Below are positions 32,534-45,096 of a stretch of DNA of 64,000 nucleotides, piece by piece (the stretch's first letter is position 1; each line of letters starts with the position of its first letter). A program made the position numbers and the translations under genes. The notes below the pieces were generated by a model. It saw nothing but the letters and a program-made list of their open reading frames with translations. It ran no database searches and had not been told where the DNA came from. The DNA lies in contig NC_055987.1 of NCBI RefSeq assembly GCF_018446385.1, positions 5,293,705-5,357,704 on the forward strand, read 5' to 3'. Origin of the DNA: Zingiber officinale. Taxonomy: Eukaryota > Streptophyta > Magnoliopsida > Zingiberales > Zingiberaceae.

Positions 32534-35500
32534 TCAAAAGCACGATAACAGAATAAAGGGATTCACCAAACCATACCGCAACTGAGAGCTGGGCACTTCC
32601 CCTCCATTATATTTAAGGCTTCCTGAAGAGGAAAAGGCAATTTTAATCGGAGGCATAGAATCATCAATCTTTTTACTGAAAGGTTACCTTGAGTTACAGG
32701 CAGTGCATATGAAGCATCTGGATTCTGGGGAAACCATGTTTGTGGAAATCCAAGTAAATCAGTGTGCAGGAGCGAATCTGGCAAGGTAGTCTGCAATTGG
32801 CTCAGATCCAGAAACTGAAAAAGGCAGCAAGGGTAATGTAAGGCATCATTTATAATTAAAACTGATTGTTCTAACTTTGTGTAATCAACTAAAAGCGTAT
32901 ATAAATGATCGAAGCTTCTTATCCGGAAGCATAACCATTTTTGTGCATGTCCAATTATTGACTCTAGATCAAGATCATAGGTTAACTAGAACAGTTTGGA
33001 CCAAATTCATCAGTCAACTGCCACCAAGCCATCTAAAACTTTTCCTTGAGCATTCATTCGCAGAATTTGCTCCCACGATTCCATCTCAACTTGTTCAAAG
33101 TTTTATTTTTTTTATGGTAAAATAACATTTAAAAAATTATAAAAAAAAAGGTCATGCTCTGACAAACTTTTTTACATAGTTTTAGTGCTTACTTACCTTA
33201 TCATTCACATCAGGCTCTGAATCAAATGGAAGATCAAATGGATTTTTAGATCTCCTTACTTGAATATCCCCTCCCTGTAGTCACATTGACAATTTTGTTG
33301 AGCAAACGCAATGCATCAAATGGATTTGTAGATTTTTCCTTTTAAAATTGTATCAAACTAAAAATATGTTTTACAAGATATGTTATAACATGTACAAGAA
33401 ACCTAGTTATCAATAGATCAAATATGCATTACTTTTTCTGATTATTTATTTCCTCCTTTCCAATAAAAATACATACTGCTTGCAGATCTTATGATGGCTT
33501 CATCAACTTGGTAATAGCAGGGTAACAAATATAATTTTTGTTTAGCTTTTTGGCTGCAATTCTACCAAATCTTTATTGACAGAAAAGGCAAGAATGTCGA
33601 AGGACATTCTGGATAAATAAAACAAAGATGAGAAAAACTTGAAATGGCCCTTCAAAGGTAGAACTGAAGCAAACAAATAATGGATTCATCCTCCACATGG
33701 AATGAAGCCACATGGAATGAAGCCTACAAAAGGATCATGGCTATCTATAAATAGTCAGCTATGATTCATTTATTTTTTTCTATTTCATATTCTTTCCAAT
33801 CATCAACAGCCTAAATATTTGATATATTTTAGAGCTGAAAATAGAACCAAATTGATTGTGACCAAGATGGTAAACCTAACTAAAAGGGAAGTTTTTCAGC
33901 AGGTTAGACTCATTGTTGTCATACGTTGAAAGCTTGTTCATAATGAAAGTTTGTTCAATAATGAACGGTCTCAAAGATCTGCCATGCCCTATTTTCCAAA
34001 TTAACCAAGACCTCTGTTTTCTTATTTTGGTTGAAGTGCTCCATCAAAAGGCACCTGGGTCACTATACAACAACAACAAAATAATTGGAAGTTTATAACT
34101 TTGGTTTAAACCTCCTCGGCTGTGTTTGTGAACAAAGGCTAATCTCTGACAGGATTGTGATCCAAGTGGCATGTCACAGTGGGTGAGAGTTCCACTATCT
34201 ACCACTGATCTATTGATTTCTAAAAGCCTTAATTGTTTGCTTTAATGGTGATTTTTGTAACATTTGCCAAGTTTCACAATTCATGGATTATTTGGAACTA
34301 TAATTGCGGATAGGGTTTTTTCATTTATATGCAATTCTAGTCCACAGTATTGTTAAATACTTCCAACCATAATCTGACAATATATTTAAATTTTTCTCCT
34401 CCCTTGAACTATATCATACAATTAAACTAATTGTACACTAAGATCAACAAATTCGTATGATCCTACTTTGCAACTAATATCGACAATTTTCTAAATATGC
34501 TCGTAAGAAACTAAATTTCAAACATACAATTCTGATGGGCATAAGCTTGCAGGGAACATTATAATTGGAAAAAAAAAATTCTTGATCCTTTAGATTGGCA
34601 AATAAAACCTTAGACGGAGTTAGATCATTTGCAAAAACTTGTGCTTCACTGATTTGTGATATATTCTCAAACGATTTTGGTTGAAAACTTCCTTCAGAAA
34701 AACCAAAAGCATCCCAAGTCTGAAAAAGGAAAAAAAACACAGATCAGAGTATCATAAGCTGAAACAGTTAATGTATAATCAGCAAAATTATTAAATGAAA
34801 TAGTACTTGTCTAGCTTTTTGTCAACATGCTCACCTGAGAATTTGTGACAGTAACAGATGGCATAATATTGGTGTTCTGGTTTTCAAAAAATAAGAAAAG
34901 GTTATCAGTTGTGTTTTCTGGAAATGGATGGACATTTGCCTGAGAAACTGCAGCTGAGTCCAGGTTCAGTTCAGGAGACATGTTGACTTGAAGCAAGTCA
35001 AACGTGGCCCACCCTACACTTTCAGATAATGGTTTGGATAATTCTTTTACTTCTGGACCGACTGTAGATGTAGGTTGACGATTAAAAGCAAACATATCTG
35101 TAGATGGACCCAATGAAGGAACTGGTTGCTCCATAAGCGATGGATTAAAAAGATCCTGACTCCCAGTATGTGCTGAAGCAGAAGTATGCATCAAAGATGG
35201 ATGAATTGGTATCTCTGAATGTTTAGGTAGAGAAGAATTATCAGGCTCCAGAACAAGATCAATTATGTTACTTGAACTAGACGGTGTCAAAGATGCAGAA
35301 TTGCTGTCAAAGGAACCAAAGCTGCTTGAAGACGCGGTCCTCTGGACAACAAAATAAGAATAGAGTTATATTTCCATTGCTAATTTGTTTCTTATCAAAA
35401 GAAACAAGTCGTTCATTATCTACAAAGACATAATGGTAAAATGACCTGCGAACATGGGAAACCATCTGAATTCATCCCAGTGTTTGAACCAGAATATGCG

Positions 35501-37410
35501 TTCAATTCAGGGGGTTGTGTATCTTGCACTAAGATATCCCTTACTTGTCGAAAAGGACTACTATGACCATTATCTTGAATATTTGGAGACTGGAGTATAG
35601 ATGAATCTGCTCCACTGGTAACTGAATAGTCTGAATTCCTTGAATTTGGACTCATATTACCAAGTCTGTCCTGCTGTTGCTGCTTACCCTGGTAAGCAGG
35701 ACTGTACATGAAGTTAGAGATTTTGCCTTCATAAAGACCACGATCTGAGCCAGGTTTTCTTGTTAGAGTTCCAGTTTTTCTACCACTATATTTTTCTTCA
35801 TATTGGTCTTCATAAGGCGGACTTTGAGAAAAGGAATGGTAAGAACTAGCTCTTCTGTGATCCTCATGGTTCTTCTGGTTCTGTCCAGGGTAGTAAAAGG
35901 ACAAGGCAATAAAATATCGTTAAACAATAAGAAATTTTTAAGACAAATATAATTACCAACATTGCATTATATCACGGAAAAACTGAGAGAAAAATAATGT
36001 GGGTGTAGATTACTTGCACGTCTCTAGGTGGCTTGTCAGAGGATCTCGTGCTGGAGTATTTCTTATCCACATAAACCTTTTTGATGAATTCTCTCAGCTT
36101 GTCAAGGTTGCTGTAATTTGTATTCAAATAAATATTAAGAATGTGAAACACAACATAGTCGTAAAGTAGGTTCTCTATTCATCGTGGTAAAGTAGGTTCT
36201 CTATTTACCTACTGTCAGGCAGCCTCATTCGCTCAGTGTCCCAATCCTTTAAGAAGATTTCTCTAGCGCGCTGAAAAAGGAAAAAAAAAAAAACAGAAAG
36301 AAAAGTTTGTAAAAAGTGCATAGCTTATTTCATACAAACAGTAGCTGAACTTTTTATGCTACCTGATTGCCTCCTCTCTGTAAAGCCTCAACCTCTTGAG
36401 AAGTAAATTTTGACATAGATATAGACTTAACCCGATGAGTAAATTCACGACTGTAACGTAAAAAAATATATTAAGCATAAAAAACTAGAAAACAAAGGTG
36501 ATTGTAATGTATGAGAACTGGCGTAGAGTTATCCTAGAGAAGAGACAGTCAATAAACTATCGATGGTCAAGGAAGTCCCAACTGCAATGCAATCAAAAAC
36601 TACAAATAAGAAAAAGCATACATAGTTGAGCGAATTTATTGATTTCTTGTAATGATTGCTCAAGAACCTTCAACATGAATCTCCATAAGAATCTCATTTG
36701 ACAAGTGAGATTCTTTTAAAGCTTAATATATTACATGGTAACAAGACTTGCCCATTAATAATCAAGTTCGAGACAAATTCCTTAAAAACTCTAAATGACT
36801 GTTCCATTAGTGTATAAAGTTAGTTTGAATCAATTTGGCACTACTCTTTGCAATCAAATTTAGTTGAAGTTTTAGATTAGAAGGAAGTGGCTCTAAATTT
36901 GGCAAATCAATCTTTCTATGAAACTCCTTGTTAAACTGGAAAATTTTGAAGACCATGAACCGAAGATGTCTCTTTTGACCAAACATATTAGGTGATTACT
37001 AAATGAAGCAGTAAGGCAAGAAGCAAATACTAAAAGAAAATGAATCCATGAATCACATACTGTATGCCACTGCAAGTGACGCAGATAAAAGTCCAAAAAT
37101 TGATGCACACATACTGGGGACCCTGGGAACGAAAATAAAAAAGAGACCAAATTAGCCGAAACAAAACAAACAGCCATAAAAAAAAAATGAACTCGATAAG
37201 CTACGCACTGAAAGAATCATAGAGAAAAGAGCGAATCTAGAGATCTAGCGAAACAAATAGAGCACAATAAAGTAATCTAGCGAACAAAAATACAGCATAA
37301 GAAAGCAATCTTACCAGGCTGTTGCAGTTGATGCACTTCCTGTTCGGAGGAAGCTTGAGGAGGCCTCTGATGACCTTTTCGTTCCTCTCATCCTCCTTCT
37401 TGCTGCTCAT
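32534..37410 (-). CDS. ArfGAP-domain protein, AGD14/AGFG type, 11 exons
   Basis: It encodes an Arf GTPase-activating protein that acts in vesicle traffic. By eye, exons on the minus strand are 37315-37410, 37061-37122, 36363-36450, 36209-36270, 36014-36110, 35446-35880, 34835-35341, 34528-34719, 33197-33274, 32688-32814 and 32534-32622. All introns have GT-AG ends and the phases agree, giving about 610 residues (Arabidopsis AGD14 is of similar length). The ArfGAP zinc finger is C26-X2-C29-X16-C46-X2-C49, followed by GIHRE with the catalytic Arg54. The domain ends at about residue 135 (KKYSSTRSSDKPP). The remainder is Ser/Gln/Pro-rich and disordered, with WATFD, WDAFGFS and NPFDLPFD motifs and a final NPF near the C-terminus, typical of clathrin-adaptor binding in this subfamily. 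The donor of the eighth exon and the last exon are the least certain. Expression is probably constitutive. Confidence 0.88.
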
Positions 37411-38479
37411 CCTCGCGTTTCTCAATCAAAAGACGCACCTTTTTCAGTTCGAATCAAAAGCCTCGGACGGCAAAACCTAATTTTGGGCACAGACAGCGAG
37501 CGCACAGTCACGACCCAACCGATGCAAGGAAAGTACACATCTCGAGTGGCCAAATTTAGGGCTTCGCGAAAAGGAATCACAAAATTCAGCCGGGAAAGGA
37601 AAGAATCACCAAGATCGGGAGCCGGAAGAGCAGCGAGAGGCAGGGCGCAGCAGATGTGGGAGATCAACAACCAGTGCGGCAGGAAAAGGACGGCGCACTG
37701 ATGATTTCGAGACAGCGAAGTGGAGAAAGGAAAGGGGGAGGAAACAAATGGCTAAGAATAGGAATCAACGCCAGAGGAATTTAATAATGACTGCTCAATC
37801 AACCATGTCTTCCTCCCCATCATGCGTATTGAGTGGGAGAACGAGACCAGCATTTTACTCCTCCCCGCTGACCCCCTGCCGCCATGATCGATCTTTACAG
37901 TGTTAAATGCCTAGTGATAATTAAAAAAGCAACTGCACAAGAATCTATTTATTTCCTTTTTTTTTTAGAAAATATACCAATATCAAAAAAATTAAATTCT
38001 AAACATCGCACATGAATTTTATTAAATGTGTTTAAAACAACTCTCATCATTTGTTTATTGCAATGAGACAACAAACAGCCTCACCTATTTGTTCTTGTTG
38101 TCCGTTTTTTATTGGACAGATCGAAATCCATCTATTGCAATTGCAACCTGCGATAAGACAAAGGGCATTAATGAAATCATAAATGTTTTAGCTTAGTGCT
38201 TGGATATTTGTTGTTTAGTTGATTACAAGCACTAAAAAAACACAGAACAGAAACACTTGTGTCCACTTACACAGAGTGTCTAGCATTAAATTGATACGGT
38301 CTTGCTTAATGTCTTCCATCAACTTTTGTTGGCAATCAATCAATTGTTGCTTTTTATTTCGTGACAAATAATGGAGATCTCCAGAAACTTGATCAAAAAG
38401 AGATTTTTTTTTGTTTTTATCCATTCAACAATTCTCGGGTTTACATCATGATAAACAAAACAATGATTAGACTAAACTT
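37411..38479. other. 5' region of the ArfGAP gene and intergenic DNA
   Basis: The part up to about 37720 is the likely 5' leader and promoter of the minus-strand ArfGAP gene. Further on the sequence is AT-rich with no supported gene. A 69-codon minus-strand frame at 38215-38424 has no recognisable domain. Confidence 0.45.
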
Positions 38480-39047
38480 TTAGTTATTGAAATTACAGAA
38501 GAAAATCATCCTCTGCATTCCTGAGCTACAATGCCTTTTCGGCCTCAGTTCCTCGTGTTCTTCTTCTTCTTCATAATCTACAAAACATGATCCATTTTAA
38601 TTTGCAATAACCCAGCATTGATGGAATTTATCATATTCGAACAATCAATATATTTCGCATTGACAAAAAAACTCAATGTGTGACATTGACCTAACATGTC
38701 GACAATCATAGCTATACAGCATAAATATGAGCAAGAACGTAAGAGGACCACTCGCCGGCGATGATTTAATCAACTACAGAACATAAGACGAATTAATATT
38801 TTGTAAATTCCAAATTGTACGATCAAGAACGCTGGAGTTGGTGATAACAAACAAGTTCTCCTACGCGTTCGTTCGAATTAGGTATCCGTCCAGATAGGCG
38901 AAGGGTGATTCGCTTCTATTTCTCATCAGGAGTCATCGGGGTTCCGAAACTCAAACGAAAACAAAGTTAATCTGCGAACTTACTCATCTCAACAGAAGAT
39001 CCAAGCCCTATAATCCGCGGCGACCTGGGTGGCGGAGATGGTCGCAT
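38480..39047 (-). CDS. Possible small two-exon gene, unknown function
   Basis: Minus-strand exon 1 (38984-39047) opens MRPSPPPRSPRIIGLGSSVE and ends at ATGA|GTAAGT. Exon 2 (38480-38577) begins after GTTTTGTAG and gives NYEEEEEHEELRPKRHC and a short tail to a TAA stop, 53 residues in all. Both splice sites look good and the phase agrees. I do not recognise the protein. It would lie head to head with the UBA2-type gene across about 560 bases, as in a shared promoter. It could equally be chance in a GC-rich leader or the broken end of a larger gene. Confidence 0.22.
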
Positions 39048-39571
39048 TCCTGCCGAAAGGTGGAGGGAACGAAGCTGAGTAAGGATAGAGGCGAATTAAA
39101 GGATGTCAAGGGGATATTATCATATGTTGGCCGGCTGGAGTGTGACGGAGGAAGGAAGAAGGTGGCGACGGCGACGGCGGCGGAGGATGAAACGAAACAA
39201 GGAAATAAATCGCAGCGGCGGAAGAAAGGGCCGCCGCCGCCGGTAATCTGGGACTTTGTCGGTTCAGCGAAAGGACTCTAATCCACTGGGTCCGAGCCGG
39301 TTCGCTTGGGTTCGGACGGGTATCTAAAATGTCGAGTCAAATCTAATCCACTGGATCGACGTTAAATACATTGAATTCTGCACATTTATTCACATAAATA
39401 AAATAAAATATTATATATATATATATATAAAAGAAAATAAAAATTATTATGATTGGTCGTACAACCCGAGTAAGATTAATCCGAACCCGAGTTAACATTC
39501 AGGGTCGGTTACCATAAATCATGCGAGGCGACTGGGGAAGTTAAATCGTAGCTCTCCGTCTCAGATCTTCA

Positions 39572-39580
39572 AAACCCTAA
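39572..39580 (+). promoter_or_regulatory. Telo-box (AAACCCTAA)
   Basis: It lies 24 bases before the ATG of the UBA2-type gene. Telo-boxes near the transcription start are frequent in plant genes for RNA-binding and translation-related proteins. The motif is seen; its activity here is inferred. Confidence 0.55.
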
Positions 39581-39603
39581 TTTCCCATTTCGTAGCGCCG
39601 CAA

Positions 39604-40938
39604 ATGGGGAGGAAGCGAAAACCAGCCGTCCAGAATCCAAAATCCTACTATTCATCCGACGAGGAGGAGGAGGAAGAGGAAGAAGAAGAGGTTGAAGAAA
39701 TCGAGGAGGAAGAGGGGGAAGAGGAGGAAGAAGAAGAAGATCCTGAAGAAGAGGAAGAGGAGGAGGAAGAGGAAGAGGAAGCAGAGGAAGCAGCAGAAGA
39801 AGAAGCAGCAGTGGCCGGAAACGTAAAATTAGAGACGACTGTGAAACTCACGAAAGACGAGGTAGAAGTGAAAGAGGAAATCGACCCCGACGACCGCGAG
39901 TCTATCCGACGTCTTCTCGAGCCCTTCGGCAAGGACCAGCTGGTCGAGCTCCTCAAGGAAGCCGCGCTACGCAACCCTTCCCTTCTGTCGCGCATCACTA
40001 CCGTTTCCGAATCTGACCCCGCCCAGCGCAAGCTCTTTGTTTACGGTCTCGGCTGGGATGTCACCTCCGAAACCCTCAACGCAGTGTTCTCTACTTACGG
40101 TGACATCGAGGAGTGCAGGGTTCCCACTGACCGCAATACTGGCCGCTGCAAAGGCTACGCCTTTATCCTTTTCCGCACTCGAGCCGCCGCTCAAAAGGCC
40201 CTTTGTGAACCACAGAAGAAGATTGGTAACCGTATGGCAACCTGCCAGCTTTCTTCATTTGGTCCCCCTGGTGCTCACGGTCCTGTTGTTGAGCCCACTG
40301 GCCGTAAGATTTTTGTTAACAACATCGGCGACCATGTAAATCCTGAGCGTTTGCGTGCCTTCTTTGCCAAGTACGGGGAGCTTGAGGATGGTCCGATTGG
40401 GTATGACAAGACAACGGGGAAGCTTCGCGGGTTTGCATTCTTTGTCTACAAGACGCAGGAGGGGTGCAAGAATGCCCTGGAGGAGCAAAGGAAGTATTTT
40501 GATGGGTGCGAGTTGAACTGTCAGAGGGCTGTCGAGGGGATGAAACCGAAGAGCCAGGCAACAGAAGTTTCCTTGCCTGCGGGGTTACCATCAAATGACC
40601 ATTCTTTGACTTACGCCTCACAGTCAATGATGGGTCTCAATCCAGTAATCGGGTTGGTAGGGCAGAGTCTGAATCCAGCAGTGGGACTGTTAGGGCAGAA
40701 TGTTGGGGTTGCAGGAGTGTCATCGTCTTTGAACAGGAGTGGCACGACTCCACCATATGGAGCGGGATTAGGCCTTAGCGGAAGTGGGTTGGGGGTTAAC
40801 AGCTTCAGTCCCAGTGTGATTGGCAACTATCAATCACAAGCAGCTTTGCAAGGCTTGGGAACCTACCATAGCAATTATTTGCCTTCGTCAACCAGGACAA
40901 ATTCACAATCTGGCTTACCCCCGTACTTTGGGCGCTAG
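39604..40938 (+). CDS. UBP1-associated protein 2 (UBA2)-type RNA-binding protein
   Basis: 444 residues in one coding exon. The start MGRKRKP is basic, followed by a very acidic tract (residues 18-65, mostly Glu) and then an acidic/basic linker. RRM1 is at about 142-215 with RNP2 LFVYGL and RNP1 KGYAFILF. RRM2 is at about 233-305 with RNP2 IFVNNI and RNP1 RGFAFFVY. The C-terminal 130 residues are Gly/Ser/Asn/Gln-rich with repeated GL(V/L)GQ(S/N) segments. This layout is that of plant UBA2a/UBA2b proteins: nuclear hnRNP-like factors that bind U-rich 3'UTRs, interact with UBP1 and respond to wounding and ABA signals. The family name is secure; the a/b/c member is not. The stop codon is directly followed by a strong donor (TAG|GTAAGA), so the 3'UTR is spliced. 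A telo-box lies just upstream. Confidence 0.92.
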   Translation: MGRKRKPAVQNPKSYYSSDEEEEEEEEEEVEEIEEEEGEEEEEEEDPEEEEEEEEEEEEAEEAAEEEAAVAGNVKLETTVKLTKDEVEVKEEIDPDDRESIRRLLEPFGKDQLVELLKEAALRNPSLLSRITTVSESDPAQRKLFVYGLGWDVTSETLNAVFSTYGDIEECRVPTDRNTGRCKGYAFILFRTRAAAQKALCEPQKKIGNRMATCQLSSFGPPGAHGPVVEPTGRKIFVNNIGDHVNPERLRAFFAKYGELEDGPIGYDKTTGKLRGFAFFVYKTQEGCKNALEEQRKYFDGCELNCQRAVEGMKPKSQATEVSLPAGLPSNDHSLTYASQSMMGLNPVIGLVGQSLNPAVGLLGQNVGVAGVSSSLNRSGTTPPYGAGLGLSGSGLGVNSFSPSVIGNYQSQAALQGLGTYHSNYLPSSTRTNSQSGLPPYFGR

Positions 40939-43378
40939 GTAAGATAATCTATGGCCTCTGTGAACTGAATATGGCATTGTCTTGATCTGTGGTTTTACTG
41001 AGAATTCATACTTTAATTGTTGATTGTGGAAAAAGATACTATCTGATGTCTACATGCCATTGATTAATTGACATGTGATTACGATATTATTAGTATTTTC
41101 ATCAACAAGATTTCAGGAAAGTGATTTTACCAGTTTTATGGTAGCTCAGATCGCTAAAGTATGAGCAATTAAAAATGCTGATATTAGGACTTATCAACAA
41201 AGAGGAAAGGAAAGGGTAATTTGCTCTACAATATTTAGATTTAAACTTAACCAACCAAAACTTCTTGCGCAGGGAACAATATCTGTATCTTTAAAATTAG
41301 AGATATTATTAATATTAAGATACAGAGACGGGCAGGTCCATAGTTAGAGATCATGTTTTTGATTAGGATATATAATGCTTTGGTTTATTGTATTTCTCAG
41401 AGCATATTCTATGGCATCATGTACAAACATAAATATTTGGTTAGAAACATTGTCTGTACAGGTCTTTGTTGCTATTATTATTATTATCATTATCATTATT
41501 TAAACTTTTGCTTCCCCTCACCCCTCCCTCACATAAGGTAACTCTTACATGCATGAGATTTGTATCACATGATTTAACCTAGATACTAACGACTGTGATT
41601 TGTAGCACATGAATAGATATTCTTCTAATCTAAATATTCATAATGGTTGGGTTAATTTTTTTTGAACCATATTCTTTGTGACCATGTCTTGTTGAACATA
41701 ATTCTTGGGTTAGGGATATAAATTGTTTATGTTTGCATCATTATACTATTTTATTCTTGAACATTTATTGATTGTAATGTAATTCTAATATGCAACAAGT
41801 TTGAATAACTATTTGTTTAACTTGGAGTGTCAAGCATGATTTGTCATGTGAGTCAGAGATATTAATTATCTTAATTACCCTTGGGTTTAGTTTGTGGGTT
41901 TCCCACAACATTTTAGAGACCATTGTGGTCGAACATGAAATATTGTGCAAGCAAGGCCAATCACTCAATTATACTATTGCTATGTTCTGTGTGTCTTACT
42001 TGCATGAAATGTAAATAACTTTTTGTATCTCCAGTGCCGTAAATTGTGTCTAATATAAGATAGCTACTTATGTTGTTTGATTTAGTGTAAGAACAATTAT
42101 TGGAGCAATTATGATTGTAAGAACAATTTTGATTGTAAGTATATGGGCTTGTTTCTTAAATCTTTTTAACTATTTTAATCTCTCCCTTGCTTTTCTCCCT
42201 TTTCTTATTTCGTGTAAGAACAAACCCTTCTTTCTCCTTTTCTCTCTATCCCTCCCTAATTCTCCTCCTTTCTTTTTAAATTATTTCTCTCATATTTTTC
42301 TCTTTTCTTTCTCTCTTTTGCTCTTGCTTTCTCCCCTACCTCATTTTCTTTTCCTTCTTCCTCTCCCACTCTTATATCTTATTGTGGACAGTTGTGGTAG
42401 AGGTTGCAACTCTGCAAGATCTAAAGTGGTTAAGTGAGAAAAGCAGTTTGAAATCAAAAACTTCATGAGGCTGTTTTTGCACTTAGTGCTGGCTACATTG
42501 CAATTGGTGGATGAGGAGAAATGTTGGAGAGAGGGAATAGAGGAGAGGAAGTACATTGAGAGAAGTACTAATAATTTGGGGGGCTAGCTGCCTCTGTCAG
42601 TTTAATTGGATGGAGCATCAAATTAAGTATTCATTATGGTTCATCCACGTTATTGCAATAAAAAAAATTGTACTCAATTTCACCGTAACTTTTTGCCAGT
42701 TAGATATGGTCCTTTTATGATTTTATCGCTTAAGTAAATAGGTAGGCAACTATAAATGTCATTTTATAAATTATTAGCTTTTTTGTATTACACGCTTAAC
42801 AATCAGCTTGTCCTATTGAATGTAGAATCTTTTTAGTTGAACCTTATAAGTCAGTTCCATTGTTTGGATGAAGTTACTTCATCCTCCATTGTCTTTATCT
42901 TTTTCATCGGAAGTAAATACTAAAACCAACCCATCTACATTTTCTCTCTCTTTCATCCGGAGTAATAGTAAAAACAATCCATCTCCATTTCCTTCATTAA
43001 TTTAGAGAAGGAAATAATGTTAGTAACTTGATCATCCAATACCATGCATTCTGGTAAAACAGTGACAACAGAACAAGAGTGTTTTAGTGTAAACTTTTAT
43101 TCAGATCAATACAATTTTGCACATTGGTGAGTAGCTTTCACCACACATAGCAAAACTAACATATTATGCCTCAAAATTATGGTCCTCTGTGGTTTCTATT
43201 ACTGCCGTCAAGTGTAAGCTAACTGTTGATGTAGCATTGATATTATTACATTTTTTTTTTAAAAAAAAATGTAGTTTAAGTTGATGCCTCATATTGCTAT
43301 TTGGTTACGAAAACCTCGTTTCTTTTTCTTTGTCATTTTGGAGGATCATCTAAGCTAACCTTTCCCTCTACAATGCAG
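40939..43378 (+). other. Large 3'UTR intron of the UBA2-type gene
   Basis: The donor GTAAGATA starts at the base after the stop codon. The best acceptor is at 43377-43378, where CTAAC (branch-point-like) and a pyrimidine stretch precede TACAATGCAG. The interior is T-rich (CT-rich tract at about 42180-42360), as plant introns are. Arabidopsis UBA2 genes are known to be alternatively spliced in the 3' region, which supports the reading. The following exon (from 43379) would carry the distal 3'UTR. Confidence 0.65.
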
Positions 43379-43599
43379 GTTCCTTGGCCTAAAATGAAGT
43401 GTTCTCCTCAGCTGAGTATTGATTAAACTGATGAGTTGAAAGGTAGAATACTTACGGGTTGTTTCTCAAAATAATGTTTGCCCTTTCATTGTCACCGATA
43501 TCTGCAGCTCTGGCATCGTTTATACTATTGCTAGGTTTTGAACTTGGCAATGTTTGAACTGTTGATGTAGTTGGATTCGCTTGCATATATCAGATAGAC

Positions 43600-45096
43600 A
43601 TTTTAATTTGGCTACGTTGTTGATATCTACCTGATAAATCGATTAGCTCACTCCTATTTTTTACTTACCAAAAATTCGTCTTTTTTTCAACTCTACTCTG
43701 GAGTTCTAGTGATATCATGATGCATTCCAGTTTTAGTATGTGCTGGAAAATGTGTTCCAGAAAATAAATATTTGTCTAATTTTATCTCCACTTACGAAAG
43801 AGACTCCCACTCATTGTCTGCTAGGAAACATCAACGGGCTTTTGTACAATGCTACCAGTATTTCAAAAATACAAATTGTAATTTGTAATAAGATTAAGAA
43901 ATATTTGTATTTATTTTATTTTGGCATTTGAAATCATAAAATTCTTCAACTTAAATATCTTAAAGGTAAATATGAGGCCATTTTAATTTCTACCTCGTAA
44001 ATGAGTCTTATTTAGGTTAGTAAAAAACATAACTTTAAAATAGAAAATTAATTAAGCAATTCAAAAAAAATATTTTTTTAAAATGATTTAGTTGGTGTTA
44101 ATTTAGTCATTTATGAATATTAAATTTTGTCTCTGATAATTTTATCTCCAATTGAGTCTTATAAATCAACTTTTATTCAGTCTTTGATAGGTTTTGTTTG
44201 AACCATATTTTTATCATATCGATCAGTCTAAAATTTTAATTTATTAATTTTTTATATGTTATAAATTTTATACCATTTATATTTAAATTTCGATATTAAT
44301 ATGGTATGATAAATTATTAAATTATACCAAATTTTTATATTAAAACTATCACAGTAAAGAAACCTTTAAATGTAGTGATGAATTTGAGGTTTCACGTAAA
44401 GCTGTGATAAACTTCTAATTATCTCTGCTAAGCAAAAAGGTCGGGGTTAAGTAGGAAAAGGACCCAATTTCTTTTGACAATAATGATGCAAACAAGTCAA
44501 TAGCATTACAATCAGCATTGTCACTAGCATAACAAAACAGTTAGTCATAACGATCAGCAAGATGTCACATCAGTACAATCAGTGTGCAGGCCTGTTGTCA
44601 ATACGTTAGGAATCAGTGATGGGGAATCAAAACTTGTGGGAGGAATGTTTTCCCTGCCTTGCAAAGCTTCTCTAAGAACTAAAATATTCTATCACTTGCA
44701 TGTATTTGTATCTACATCTATACTTTAAAAGAAAAAGTAAAAGCAATGGAACAGAGATCGTTTAACGAGGGAGCACTTGCAAAGCGAAGGATTCAACAGG
44801 CAACAATCAGAATCATTATTAGAAAAAAGAAAAAAACAACATTAAGCTGAGAGAAAAATCACTATCCTAATAGTGCTGCAAATTCAATAGACAACCTAAG
44901 CAGTTTATAGAAATGTGAAGCTTCTCACTCTGCTTTATTGATGCATCCATCCCAACTAGCATTTCTCATTATTGAAAAAAGCAACACCTCTACCTTCCTT
45001 GAAATGCCAAGATCAGTTCTTTCTTCTAACATTATCTTACCAACAACTATCGAGAAGAAAAAAACACGAGATAACCCTTACTTACCTTGCGCTCAT
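43600..45096. other. AT-rich intergenic region between UBA2-type and RETICULATA-related genes
   Basis: Two converging genes end here, so the sides are their 3' untranslated regions. The middle (about 43900-44400) is very AT-rich and may contain eroded transposon sequence, but I could not identify a family. Confidence 0.45.

Noticed and set aside
38215-38424. 69-codon minus-strand frame with a basic and a hydrophobic end
   Set aside because: I see no known domain, splice support or start context, so it is not listed as a gene.
39648-40031. Ser-rich minus-strand frame opposite the UBA2-type gene
   Set aside because: It is the complement of the Glu-run codons (GAG/GAA read as CTC/TTC-shifted Ser), a composition artefact.
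42111-42437. 108-codon frame rich in Phe, Leu and Ser
   Set aside because: It is a translation of the CT-rich tract in the 3'UTR intron of the UBA2-type gene.
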